From Guillardia theta CCMP2712 (Eukaryota > Cryptophyceae > Pyrenomonadales > Geminigeraceae), in contig NW_005434646.1 of the NCBI RefSeq assembly GCF_000315625.1, positions 400,202-464,201 on the forward strand: a DNA stretch of 64,000 nt, written 5' to 3'. The position numbers and the translations under genes are program-made. Shown here piece after piece: positions 47,992 to 59,203 of the stretch. Each line of letters opens with the position of its first letter. The first letter of the stretch is position 1. Under the pieces are notes generated by a model. That model searched no databases, was not told the DNA's origin, and saw only the letters and a list, made by a program, of their open reading frames with translations.

Positions 47992-50900
47992 TCAGCCTGG
48001 CTCCATAAAGGGATCGAGGGGAACGTTCGGGTTGGCCCCGGTGACGAACTCTATAAGGTCGACGGCAGCGTCCCTGACCGGCTTGGAGATCTTGGGCTCT
48101 AGCTGGGGATCCTCCAGGAACTTTCCGAAGTTTTCGACGATGAAGTCGCAGAGGTTGGGGAAGCGAGCGTCTGAGAAGATAAGGCGCTTGAAGAAGACAA
48201 TAAGGGCCTGTTCAACGTGTCAAACTTGACATGAGGGAGGGGGAGAGGGGGACGGGGACCATGTTCTCGGAGACATCGTGTCGGAGAGGGAAGGAGTCGA
48301 AGAACAACTTGATCTAGACTGTGTGTCAGTCTCTTGCCCCTCAGAAAACTTTCTTCCGCACCGCCTGGTCGCCTTTTTCCACATTAACGAAGAAGAACCT
48401 TGAGCAGAGCAATCTGGACAGACTTGCTACCTGGTTGCTGATGTGAGTAGAGAGGGAGGGGATGAGTTTACCACAAGAATGACGAGGAGATGGTTGGGGG
48501 AAAGTAAGGAATGTAGGATGAAAGGTAGGAATAGGAAGGGAGCGGCGGAGGAGGGGATGCAGGTGGGAATTCAAAGATCGAGAGGGAGATTAACTCACAA
48601 TGTTGTCTCGAGCGAAGCCGCTGATTTCCTTTACGTCGGTGAGCTTGAGAAGAAGATCAAATATTCCATAGCAAGCCCCGATGGTTGTTTTCTCAGACTG
48701 CGAGTTGTTGTCAGTGCAGCTGCCTCCTCCCTCCTCCCTCCTCCCTCCTCCCTCCTCCCTCCTCCCTCCTCCCTCCTCCCTCCTCCTTCTCCTCCTCCTC
48801 GTCCCTTCTCTCTCTCCTCCTACGTGAGTTGCGATGATTCCACAGCAGGCAGCAGCGTTCTGCACGAGTCGCATGTCGACGTCATCCCCCTTTCCACTCG
48901 AAAACTTTGACAGGATGCTTGTCAGGCTGGAGTTGAGCACAGGAATCATGTAGTAGGAGTATCGGTCGAGGGGGAGACTGCTCTTCGACACAGCTATGTC
49001 GGTGAAGACAATTCCAACCGCTCCTAGCGCCAACCTCTGCATCCACATGGGTTGGTGAGACGATGACCACTCAAGGAAATTCGGGAAAACTTCGTCAAAG
49101 AAGTTACGAAAGAGTTTTGAGTTCGAGGTGCCTTCCCGCATTTCAAGCTCCTCCTTGGTCAACCGATGCTCCTTCCAGAGCTTTGAGATCATGCAGACGG
49201 CGTGGAGCAGACTGGAGAAGAGATACTCGACGTTGTCGAACTCCAAAGCGATGGAAGCCTCGATGTTGTGGTCCATGATTTGCTTCATCACTTCCGTGAC
49301 CTTCTCGAGATAATCCTTCATGAAGTTCCATCGCACCATCTCAAAGATCCCGACGAGCGTTCGACAAGCGATACCCGTCAGTTCTCCTTCGCTGCTCTTC
49401 CGCATGATTTGCAGCACAGAGTGTATAGCCTCGTCTGCCAAGTTCTCTGAGACGGCGTGGAGGGCAGGAGGCTGCCTTTCATCAAGCGAGGGACGAGACC
49501 AGTAAGTCACCGCGAAGGTGACGAGGGTCTGGACGGTCCACAGACACTCCTTGCAGATCTGAAGGTTGCGAATTTGGAGCATGCTGATGATGGATTTGAA
49601 GATGCCCCTGAGGTGCGGCGAGAAGCTTTCTCCCAGGTTCTCAGCTAACACCTGCAGCTCGTGGTCAGTTGGGGCAGAAAACCTTCTGAGCTGCCCTACC
49701 CTGCACAGCTTCACAGCGTTCGCCTTCTCCTCGTTGGATTTCTCGCCAGTGTCCTTCGCTCGCTGAACCACCTTGTTCAGCTCCGCCTGGGAACAGATAA
49801 ACTCGCCGAGTCTTCACGGTCAGGTGTACCTGATCGACATCATCAGCCTTCCCCTGGTAGATATAGTCTTCCAGGGTCTGGGAAGGATCCAGGCAAGCTT
49901 TCAACGGTGGAATGACCTGCACCAACGTCGTCAAGTCTCTTTCCTGTCATCTGTCGCATCGATGAACATCGCCATCTTACAATGTCCAGGAAGGGCTGGA
50001 ACGCCTGCTGGAGGACGGAGATCACATCAGCAAGCGACTCCAGCGCTGCTTCTCTTAGGATCGTTTCTTTTTCGGGGCCCATGAACGCCATCAGGATCCT
50101 CTCCATGCAGAGGAAGGAGTACTCCTTGAGCGTCTTCGAGCTGCTCCGAGTGAGGAACTTCCCGAGGCTCTTCACGCATTCCGCACGGATCAACATGTCG
50201 TCAAGTTCATCCTCCTTGCCTTGCGAGTGATTTGCCAGCTTGTCATAAAGATTTCCAACTGCCGTGATAGACTTCTCCATCGTCTCGTCGGCCAGCTCGA
50301 AGGAGGCAATGATGCAGCAGAGGCACTTGAGCGCTCGATCGTGCAGAAGCAACTTGTCGGAGGCGAACTGCTCGAACAAGAACGTGAGGACTTTGGGAAC
50401 GTAGTCGACCAGGGATGGACAAGAAGCTTTGGCTAGGCTCTCTATAAACTCGAGAAGGAGGCTGCAGGTTTTCCCGTGGGTCTCTATGTGCAGATTTGAG
50501 ACAACAAACATGAGAATGTTTTCGTCCAGGTCCGACCGGATCTCTTCCGGAAATGAGTTGACAAATGAGCAGAACGTCTGGAAGACATAGCCACTGATTT
50601 CTTTGGCGTCTATCAAGTGTCTGTTTGATAAAATGTTCAAAGTTCGACTAACCTGCGGCCGTAACGTCAAATTACGTAGGGAAGTGGAATATACATCAGA
50701 CCAAATTCGCTTCTCTCAAGCCATCAGCCGATGATTTCCCGTAACAAAAACTTTCAATGAGCATGATCCGAAGAAGCATTGATTTCATCTTGTCCGTCTC
50801 TTTCTCCCACTGCTCGTCCTCTTCGCCTTGGACGTATCTGAAAGCCAGCAGTGTCGCATTCTTCGAGGACTTTGAGTCCATCAGCTTTCCTAAGAGCATC

Positions 50901-52707
50901 TTATACTCCGGGATTAATGTTGAGTTGTCAGATCTGTATGTTTCCAAAGTGGAGCTTCCTTCCTCAAACTCTCCGTCGTCATCAAACGCATCTATGTTTC
51001 CCTCGTGGTCGGTGGACAACACGTCACAGATTTGTGCTACCTCCAAATCCTTGAAAACAGCCTCGAGCTGCCTTACCACCCTTGCAAGAATGTTTCCAAC
51101 CAGCTTTCTTTCCTCAACAGCGTCTCCTCGTAGAGATGCGATCTCAGCCAACAAGAAGATCGCCTTCTTCCTCGCGGTCGAGCTCACCTCAGGAGCTTCT
51201 GAAGCCCTGAAGGCCAACTCAATCTGGACAGCAAAGGCTGGTCAACGAATCGAATGATCATCCACAAAACGTTACGATGTCATCAAGCCGTGCAATGTCA
51301 AATAGAGCCCAGCAGTACGTGAACACTTCGACGTAGAAATCAACGCAAGAGAGAATCATTTTCGAATCTTTCTCGTGGACCTGCGATCGTTACCATTCAG
51401 CTGGTGAGAGATCAACATTCAGATCTTCTACCGCTCTTGAAAAGGTCTTATGGGACATTTCCAGCATGGAGTACTTGAGATTATATTGCTGTCCTCTAAC
51501 GGATCGCGGGAGATTGGATTCAACATCAGCGGTTCCACAGCAACAATAAGGCACACCTTGTCATGAGATTGAGGGCCAGCTTGATGCCCTTTTTCCTTAC
51601 AAGGTTGTGATACTGAGGGCTTCAAACGTGACAACCAGAAGCATCAGGAGTCGATACAACTCACGTGTGACATGGATTCTATGGCAGCCTCAGAGAGCTG
51701 GTCAACGTAACCTCCCATCTCATCGGCCCCAGCGTCAAAGATATCCGAAATTCTGCAATATCAGGTGGTTCATGATTCGTGCAACGCAGACAAGACACTT
51801 GGAATACAGTTCCAGCGCAATGCTCCGCAAGGGTAACTGCTCATGTTTTGACAATTCGAACAACTGCAAAGCTGTGAGATCGACGAAGTATTCTGATAAA
51901 TCAACCGTGAATTTCTCACCTTTTTCATCGTGGAATGGAAAAATGTGAACGATGACGAGACGCCAGCCGATTCACCTATCAAAGCTGCCAACTGCAATGG
52001 AGGATTCAATTCAAATTTCTCTCGAAAAACAATCCGGACCGCTCTGCTGAGCTTCAAAGACGCTAGCGTTGAATCTTGAAAGAGTGCAGTATATACTTCT
52101 TCTTGGAAATTCTCTTTCTGTTTGTCATCTAGAACAGGCCAGAACTCTTGGATCCTTCTCCTGAGGATCTGAAAAAGCTCCCCTCAGCGAACCATAGAGC
52201 ATTGGAACAGCTCTCAATGCTACTCACTACTGCAGCTAGCTGCCTGATGTCAACACTGAGCTTGTTGGTCACTGCGCAGTTGAGCAGGTTTTGGACAAAT
52301 TTCGGTTGTTTCAGGTTGAGCTCAATCTTGCTTTCTGCTTCCTCAATCAACTTGTTGTCTCCGGCCAAGATGTCTTCCAGCACCGCTAGGATGTACTCCC
52401 TGCTACAGGCATCGTTGTGCGGACCATTTCCACCTCGCAACCGAAACTGCAACCACATCATGTTCGTTTCTCCTTGATGGAAATGAATCTTGCAAGACCT
52501 CACAAACGCAAGTGCACTGGTGTCGCCCCTTGAAGGGAAAGAGAAGTCCAGTCGGAGAGTAAGGGTGCATGGCAGGAGGAGCAAGAGCAAGAAAATCAGC
52601 AAAGCGTTTCGTTGCCTCCGGAATCCCCGAGAGGGCGTGGAGGAAGAAGAGAGTATGCGATGAGAGCAGGGACCAGCAGATGTGCATGGAGCTCCTACGA
52701 AGCTCAT
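47992..52707 (-). CDS. Importin-beta family (karyopherin) HEAT-repeat protein with leader-like N-terminus
   Basis: Minus-strand gene from ATG 52707 to a stop at 47992 (C-terminus NVPLDPFMEPG), many exons, roughly 1,050-1,150 residues. HEAT repeats run throughout. The first shows YILAVLEDILAGDNKLIEEA followed by KQPKFVQNLLNCAVT, and DIRQLAAVV is the usual first-repeat signature of importin-4/importin-5 (Kap123/Kap121) receptors. Later exons show ADVISVLQQAFQPFLDIV and MQRLALGAVGIVFTDIA. The acidic loop FDDDGEFEEGSSTLETY is typical. Role: Ran-dependent import of cargo such as ribosomal proteins and histones. Unusually, about 100 residues precede HEAT 1 and include a strong hydrophobic core, NALLIFLLLLLLPCTLTLRL. 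The 3' end converges on the coiled-coil gene, 140 bp apart. Confidence 0.85.
48722..48790. repeat. (CCTCCCT)n heptanucleotide repeat in an importin-gene intron
   Basis: About nine units of a 7-bp repeat. It lies in the minus-strand intron between GIIATH and SEKTTIGACYGIFDLL, and both junctions have GT/AG. The open frame through it (Arg-Glu-Glu-Gly-Gly-Gly) is intron sequence. Confidence 0.8.
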
Positions 52708-53077
52708 GGCTGCGCCTGCCTTTTATCCAGATACCATTGCGACTCGTAAAAAACGCAATTCATCGCCCTCTTGCATCTGCACCTTTGTCGGCCAGTTTGT
52801 CGGCCTTTTGAAAGTTGTCGGGCCGGGCTCCGACTCGGAGCCCGCCAGGCGGCTCGGAGGCTCCAGCACTGAGGGCTCCCGGAGTCCAGGCTCGGTCGGG
52901 TTCACTCATGCCACCAGGCTCCGAGGCTCACTGCCAGGCTGAGTCAGTCAATGAGTCACTGGATGTGTCGGGGGAAGCCGGGAGGAAGTCGGGAGGTAAA
53001 ACTACAAAGTCAGGTCACGAAACCGGATTGTTACCCGATTTTTAACTTAACTTTGAACCGGATTGTTACCCGATAGT
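52708..53077. other. GC-rich spacer with palindrome and TGAGTCA pair
   Basis: No gene seen. It holds a perfect inverted repeat GGGCTCCGA-C-TCGGAGCCC at 52825-52843 and two TGAGTCA sites (52940 and 52952, 12 bp apart). 52986 marks the beginning of the segment duplicated at 58709. Confidence 0.6.
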
Positions 53078-53519
53078 ATGCGTCTTGCAATTACTCAGGG
53101 CTCAGAATTGCTTCCGGGATCGTCCAGACCGTTACGCCATGTCATTTTCCGTTCCACGGCTAAGTCATTTTCCGTTCTCAACGGTCGACCACTTGGCGTA
53201 TACTCTGTTCTCATCAGGTGAAGGACAAGCTAGAGTGAGGGATAACAAACATCGCGCAGCCGCTGGGTGCTTGAAAGACTGCCAGGCTGTGATCACAGAC
53301 TCTGAGACATTGATAGCGTGAGACAGCCTGAGGGAAACAGAAGCAATGGCCGCCTTTCTTATATCCGACGTCTTCATCCGGTTTGCTGGAGGGCTGGTGG
53401 TTTTCATGCTCATGATGCCTATCATCGCAAAGGTTATTCACGTGATACGAGCTCAAGTCAGGAAAGCACTGTTCGCTATGAAAGAAGACGAGGATAGCGA
53501 AGACGAAAGCGAAGCATGA
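53078..53519 (+). CDS. Small membrane protein, two-exon model (copy A)
   Basis: The firm part is the 57-codon frame 53346-53519 (MAAFLISDVFIRFAGGLVVF start, one membrane helix through MMPIIAKVIHVI, acidic end EDSEDESEA). It can be joined by a GT-AG intron (53218-53332) to an upstream exon from ATG 53078 whose product (MRLAITQGSELLPGSSRPLR) resembles a mitochondrial presequence, giving about 104 residues. The only substitution seen in exon 1 between copies A and B is silent (TTA/TTG). No family recognised; the acceptor CCTGAG is weak. Confidence 0.35.
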
Positions 53520-53664
53520 GCAGTATAAGCTTCAAACTCGTCCAAATGGAATCCAAAGGAAGTTGCTTGTAATGGGTGCACCATTCCAGCCTGATACTCT
53601 GAAGACTTGCACCAGCTGAAGAGACTGATTCAAATCATTGTCTTTAGCCGATGATTGTACTGTT

Positions 53665-54195
53665 TCACCGTAGATTCAGAACGATTTCGCTCCTCATCTT
53701 AAAAACCCGCTGGAAGAGTTGATCAGTTACCAGCTGGACCAACGCGTCACGGCAGGGAGAAACTTGGGCACAGAGGGAGGAACTTCGGAAGGCTGCTCTG
53801 GAACAATAGACTTCGCCTGTAAGGCTCTTGTAGTCACGGCTCTTGAAAGTCACAGAAAATGAAAGTCTTCTTTGCGTATCTGTGACATCATGTAACCGAT
53901 GATTTGTGTGAATTGATTTCATTACAAACATTTGCGTACATGAAAACGTTTTACCCCCAATCATTTCGAGACAGCGATACTCGCTGATGTGAGTCACCTG
54001 CAGTTGTACTTGTCGATGAAAAAGGTTACATGGGCCTACCAACCGTTGAGCCCTCCATACCCTTGTCCATGCAGCAGCCGCATCCCTCAGCCAGCGCTCG
54101 TTGCCATACACGTTGAGCGGCGATGGAGCTTGAGCAGGGAGAAGCTTCGGATATCGTTGGGGTTGACGTATGGTAGCCTCTTGATAGGACCTCAA
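53665..54195 (-). CDS. Hypothetical ORF, intact only in copy A
   Basis: Open frame of 176 residues on the minus strand (begins MRSYQEATIRQPQRYPKLL). In copy B a ~95-bp deletion and frameshift leave only the last ~60 residues. No domain recognised and codon pattern not convincing; listed because it is the longest frame in this part. Confidence 0.15.
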   Translation of the reverse strand: MRSYQEATIRQPQRYPKLLPAQAPSPLNVYGNERWLRDAAAAWTRVWRAQRLVGPCNLFHRQVQLQVTHISEYRCLEMIGGKTFSCTQMFVMKSIHTNHRLHDVTDTQRRLSFSVTFKSRDYKSLTGEVYCSRAAFRSSSLCAQVSPCRDALVQLVTDQLFQRVFKMRSEIVLNLR

Positions 54196-54452
54196 GACCT
54201 ACCCAAGCAGCTTCGCCCGACAAGGCTCGAAGTCAACTTTTTTCGATTTTTCGTCATGCCGATCAATGAATTGACGAGAGGCAACAGATTTCCACTCTAA
54301 AGAATCGAAGCATTTGATCAATGCTTGCAGAAACATCAAAGAATGAATTGCACAACAGTTGGATCAAGCAACGAATCGACGAGAGGAAGTAAGAAATGGT
54401 TTTGTAGCTATCCCCTAGAAGCCCATCGGCAGCCGTCTAAGGCTCTTACTTT

Positions 54453-54695
54453 GTGCAGCCCGTGGCAAAGGAGAGGAGAATCCTCCGACGAGCGTTTGAA
54501 ACAGAGGTTGAAGCAGAGCCTCAAGGTGAAAGTTTCGGGTCGGACCCAAATATCGATCCCCTCACCCCACGCATTCCGGGAATAACATGGGGAGAGCTCT
54601 TGTCAAAGGAAAACAGCGTCGATAGCATCTTCGAGGCAGGAGACAAGAAACTTGTGAACGAAGTTTGCGTCAGCATGATTGTGCAAGCTGACTGA
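54453..54695 (+). CDS. Probable last exon of an unresolved gene (copy A)
   Basis: An 80-codon frame following TTTGTGCAG, a good acceptor: PVAKERRILRRAFETEVEAE ... TPRIPGITWGELLSKE ... and ending NEVCVSMIVQAD. The two substitutions between copies A and B inside it (GAT/GAC and GTG/GTA) are both silent, which favours this frame over the overlapping minus-strand 144-codon frame. Upstream exons were not identified. Confidence 0.3.
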   Translation: MQPVAKERRILRRAFETEVEAEPQGESFGSDPNIDPLTPRIPGITWGELLSKENSVDSIFEAGDKKLVNEVCVSMIVQAD

Positions 54696-55770
54696 AGTGA
54701 AGATCCTGCGGACGATTGCCGGATAAAGTAATCTATGCTTGTCCTCCTTTTCAAATGAACGCAAAAAGATACCTTTGAAAGACAGGGCATGGCATTGGAA
54801 GGGAAGCCTGATGTGCCATCATCTTTGTGCGAATGAATATTTTGATTCGGAAGGATACACCAGCAGTGCGTGTGAGCAACGTAGGAAAACAGCCATTCCA
54901 ACAATTTCTCAAGATGCGCTTGCTGGCAAGAAGTCATGTAGAAGGATCTAATCATGGCACATTAGAGTGATGATGATGTGTTGTTGATGATGATGAGGTG
55001 GAGGTGAAGCATTGATAGGATTTTATAGTGCTAGCTTTACTTACTTTATTTTGAGGTATCTGAGGCAGATTCCTAGTTTAGCTAATCCTCTATACTTAAG
55101 GAAAACCGAGAAAGAATAAACTTCACGTGCATGGTTTACGGATTGTAGATGCTGTCTGTTTCTCGAACGAATTGCCTGGGATTTCTGGTTTGGTGAAATC
55201 TGGAATGTCAAAGTTTGGGACTTTCATGAGAGATACCATGAGGGGTTCTCCAGAAAGAATCAATACTTGTGAACGGGAGAGGTCTGAGATCTGTGAGGTA
55301 CAATCTTGTGTGCCAGGATCGGGGCAGACAGGTATGGACGTGGCGTGGACATAGCGCCAAAAACATTGAGAATGGATGATGTACAACAAAAACCGTTCTT
55401 GGGAAGAATGGACGATGTACAACAAAAGCCGTTCTTAGGAAGGGCAACTAATCGGGATGTCCCAGAAGAGAACGATGAATTGCGTGCGAATTGTCAAACG
55501 TTGAGTCGACTAGTACATGTTATTCGTATGGAAAATGGAACAAATTGAGCGAACCCATGAAGTACTTCCAGAGCAAATGCTGTTGGGGACTTAAGCTTGT
55601 TTGGCACAACATCAGATGGTCGTTCGTTTTGTACCGAATGAGGACGAAACTGATTGCTTCGATCTTGGCTGTAATTGGACAAAGCTTTGCCGGCGCCGGC
55701 GGTTACGCCGGGGTTGCGCCGGATACTGGAAATCCTCATTCTCTCTGAGGCGGACTGGGTTGAGTGCTGG
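54696..55770. other. Copy A: region between small exons and nuclease-type gene
   Basis: No certain gene. It holds a GAT-rich stretch (54968-55000) and a 36-bp tandem duplication (about 55371-55442) reading MDDVQQKPFLGR twice in one frame. This may be a 5' exon of the downstream large gene, because the frame continues ENDELRANCQTLSRLVHV in copy A, but the junction could not be fixed. In copy B the equivalent frame is shifted. Confidence 0.35.
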
Positions 55771-57926
55771 ATGGCGGAGGCTACAACGATGATGCTGTTG
55801 TTGGCGCTTGAGCTGCCGACGATGATCGTCGGGATGCTGGTTCCTGCCCTCTCATGGTCTTGCTCCTCCGTGTCTTGCAACTCGAAGTGGGTCTCGTCAT
55901 GGCCCGGTATTGCTCGTGATCCTTCTTGCTGGTCTGATGGTCTGGTAAAGCACACGAGAGGTGGAGGGGGATCAGAGGATCAGGTGAAGCTTCAGATAGA
56001 GGAGGTACAGCGAGAGATCAAGGAAGTAAAACAAGAGATCAAGGAGGCACCGCCAGAGATCAAGGAGGTACAGCAAGAGATCAAGGAGGTTCTGAAAAGG
56101 ATCGAGCATGAACAGGATTCAACGAAGAAGGCGGTCCTTGTAGAGCGGGTGACGCAGCTTGGAGAGCGAGAGAAGCAGCTTGGAGAGCAGCTTGGAGAGC
56201 GGTTGAGGCATCTTGGAGAGCGAGAGAGGCAGCTTAGAGAAAGGGTGAAGCAGCTGGATAAAGAAAGGAATGATCTCCAGAGGCAAAGCAGAAAATCCGA
56301 TGGGCTACGGATTGACTGGGTCGAGTCAGAGGCAGGACTGGACCGGACAGGCTTTTGCCATGGCAACAAGTACTTTCGTTTCAATGCATCATACTTGCAA
56401 GGAGACGGCGAGATACTGCTTTACTGCCGGAAAGCATTCCACGAGCAGCAACGTTTCCTGAGGGAGCAGGTGTTAGAGAGCCGGGCCTTGGGCTGGATCC
56501 AAGGTCCGCCGGGAACTGGGAAGACGACGACGACGCTAGCCTTCTGCTTGTCGCTTGGCATGAAGGAATGGAGCGTGACATTCTTTCAGCTCGATGCAAC
56601 TAAGTGGACTGAGTGCATTCAGATTAAGAGGAGATCGTGCACGATACCAGCAGAATGCTCGCTGAAATGGACCAGGAAAATACTAGAAGATTGGCCGGAC
56701 AGCGAGAAGCGTCTTGTCGTCATCGAGTACGGTCTAAGAGGAGATCGTGCACGATACCAGCAGAATGCTCGCTGAAATGGACCAGGAAAATACTAGAAGA
56801 TTGGCCGGACAGCGAGAAGCGTCTTGTCGTCATCGATGGCTACTTGAGGTACGAGTCGCATCATGCACGCTGCTATCGAGCATGTACGAGATGGCTCCTA
56901 GGTGACAGACAGAATCGACGGGTTATCGTTGTGACGTCGATGTCTGGAGGAAAGGTTCGGGACAGGTTCGAAGATGATGTGAACCTGATGCCGCACACCG
57001 TTGTATCATGGACAACTGGTGAGTACCTGAATGCGGTGAAGTGCGATGCTTTCTACGAGAGGGTGAAAGCCATGCTAGCATTGCACGACACTGCGGTGCA
57101 CATTGGTATGAGGATACGGAAGAGGAATGGAACGAAAGAAGAGCAGATTATGTCGAAGCATTACCTGGCTGGCGGCTCATGTCGGTACATGTTCGAAAAG
57201 ACGGCAGCGGTGGTGAAGCAGAGGCTGGATCGGGCTCTTGCATCGTGTCGAAACCTAGAACATCTGTTCCAGGGTATCGTTGGTGACTCCTCGTTGGATG
57301 CTGTAAATCACTTGACTGCACGGTACATGCATGGCGAAGAAGCGTCCTGGATGCCTGTGAGCAAGTACGTCGCCATGAAGCTAGCGGAAGTAGCGGAGGT
57401 GGGCGTTTTGAAAAGACTGTTGGATGGGACAGGCATTCCCAGCATAAGGGGCTACGTTTTCGAGCTTTTATTTTTCAAGAAGGTGAAGCAAGGGCTGACC
57501 CTGACGTATCGGCAGGGCGTGTCACGTGTGAATCAGGTTTGGATGGGATGCCCAGTGTTTCTTTTCGATGCGAACGAAGTCATGGAGAGTCTTCCTCAAG
57601 AGAGAGCATGCTTGAGGCCAATCAACGTGTTTCAACCAGGCTATGATGCTATTATTGTGAATGTGCGTGCGAAGTTGGTCGAGCTTGTGCAGGTGACAGT
57701 TTCATCGTCGCACTCATTTAAGCTCTCTCCCTTCGCAAAAGCTCTCAAGAAGCTCAACATCCCAACCAAGGGTTGGAAAGTGAAAGTAGTTTTCATCGTT
57801 CCGCCAGAAAGGCTGGAGGATTTTCAGATCGACACTATCAAGAATTGCGGGGCGATGGAGGAGTACGGATGGAAGAAGGGGTCCGAGGGTAAGCAGGCAG
57901 ATGTAGCGAGCATTGAAATACTGTGA
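55771..57926 (+). pseudogene. Crinkler/RHS-type P-loop NTPase-nuclease protein, copy A, frame broken
   Basis: Same gene as copy B (61366-63387) but with a lesion. Nine bases (CGTACGGTC) are missing at 56625, and a 110-bp segment (starting TAAGAGGAGATCG) is tandemly duplicated, at 56625 and again at 56735. The net +101 nt shifts the frame. The first frame stops at 56775, just after VVIEYGL, and the remainder is open from about 56637 to 57926. The N-terminal coiled coil, Walker A (GPPGTGKT) and the nuclease-like C-terminus are all otherwise intact. Restoration by splicing looks unlikely because the duplicated unit has no AGGT. Probably a recent pseudogene. Confidence 0.75.
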
Positions 57927-58031
57927 CCTCTCATCACGGGGGGGCTGAGCACTCGCTTGAAGGGAGAGGCAAGATCTGACCAAGAGATGTTGCGCTGAAT
58001 AAAGGAATGCATGCTTGTCGGGCTGCAAGTC

Positions 58032-58708
58032 AACCTCACGGCAATCTTCTCCAGGAGAACCAGCTACCATGATCTTGTCAAGTCTTGCGTCAAGTGTATC
58101 AAGTATATCGCAAGGCTACTTGTGCTAGCACATGCAATTTATTCATGCGGGCCCATACAATTACTCATGCGACCCCGTGCAACCGTGGCGGCCCTCCTGC
58201 CCCGGCGAGATCCGAGACAGTGAAGGCTGGCCCGGACATGTCGAATCACCTTAGCAGGTTCAATGTGAGGAATTAGAATCAGGGCAAGGGGATGTTTCTA
58301 TGGCCTTCAGGGCGGACGCCAACCACTAGAGGAGGGGATGTCGCCTGAGACTTGCTGAGCAGCTTATCCTGATTTGCCAAGTTGACAGATTTGTGCTTGC
58401 ATGGATCGAACACAGGCGGATGCATGCGATGAAATCTTTGACACCGTCGCGATGCCTGACGTTATGAACACTGCTGTTCGGGCTAACACAGGCATAAACT
58501 TTGCAATGGTTACTCAATACATCGAACACAGAATCCCCAAAATAGTCTGGGAACTATTCTCGTGATGTCGGAAGGTCAAACTACACTGAATGAGAGGATC
58601 GACGAAGGAAATACGGGTATTGCATTTGCGAAACCGTTGGGGAAGCCGGGAGCAAGACGAAATGAATGTGTCCCAGCTGATCGATTATCCTCTAGACCTT
58701 CCGAGTGA
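58032..58708. other. Unique spacer between duplicated copies A and B
   Basis: No gene seen. It contains GGGGAAGCCGGGAG at 58640, which also occurs just upstream of copy A (52970). This suggests that the true start of the duplicated unit is there and that copy B has an extra ~50 bp inserted. Confidence 0.5.
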
Positions 58709-58761
58709 AGTCAGGAGGTAAAACTACAAAGTCAGGTGAAACCGGATTGTTACCCGATAGT

Positions 58762-59203
58762 ATGCGTCTTGCAATTACTCAGGGCTCAGAATTGCTTCCG
58801 GGATCGTCCAGACCGTTGCGCCATGTCATTTTCCGTTCCACGGCTAAGTCATTTTCCGTTCTCAACGGTCGACCACTTGGCGTATACTCTGTTCTCATCA
58901 GGTGAAGGACAAGCTAGAGTGAGGGATAACAAACATCGCGCAGCCGCTGGGTGCTTGAAAGACTGCCAGGCTGTGATCACAGACTCTGAGACATTGATAG
59001 CGTGAGACAGCCTGAGGGAAACAGAAGCAATGGCCGCCTTTCTTATATCCGACGTCTTCATCCGGTTTGCTGGAGGGCTGGTGGTTTTCATGCTCATGAT
59101 GCCTATCATCGCAAAGGTTATTCACGTGATACGAGCTCAAGTCAGGAAAGCACTGTTCGCTATGAAAGAAGACGAGGATAGCGAAGACGAAAGCGAAGCA
59201 TGA
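58762..59203 (+). CDS. Small membrane protein, two-exon model (copy B)
   Basis: Copy B counterpart of 53078-53519. The 57-codon exon (59030-59203) is unchanged, and exon 1 has one silent difference. Same weak acceptor and same uncertainty about joining the exons. Confidence 0.35.

Larger units (their letters stand above)
52986..58031. repeat. Large tandem duplication, copy A
   Basis: About 5 kb that recurs from 58709. Homology begins near GGAGGTAAAACTACAAAG and ends at GGGCTGCAAGTC. Copy A has an extra CACG and an extra CCGGATTGTTACCCGAT unit at its start, about 95 bp (53860-53954) absent from copy B, and a 110-bp tandem duplication in the large gene. The rest differs by rare substitutions. 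Confidence 0.93.

Noticed and set aside
54521-54955. Minus-strand 144-codon frame, also open in copy B
   Set aside because: It overlaps the better plus-strand exon at 54453-54695, where both A/B differences are silent. Being open in two near-identical copies is not independent evidence.
56625-56844. New intron created by the 110-bp tandem duplication
   Set aside because: Intron birth by tandem duplication needs an AGGT in the unit; none is present, so the frame cannot be restored that way.
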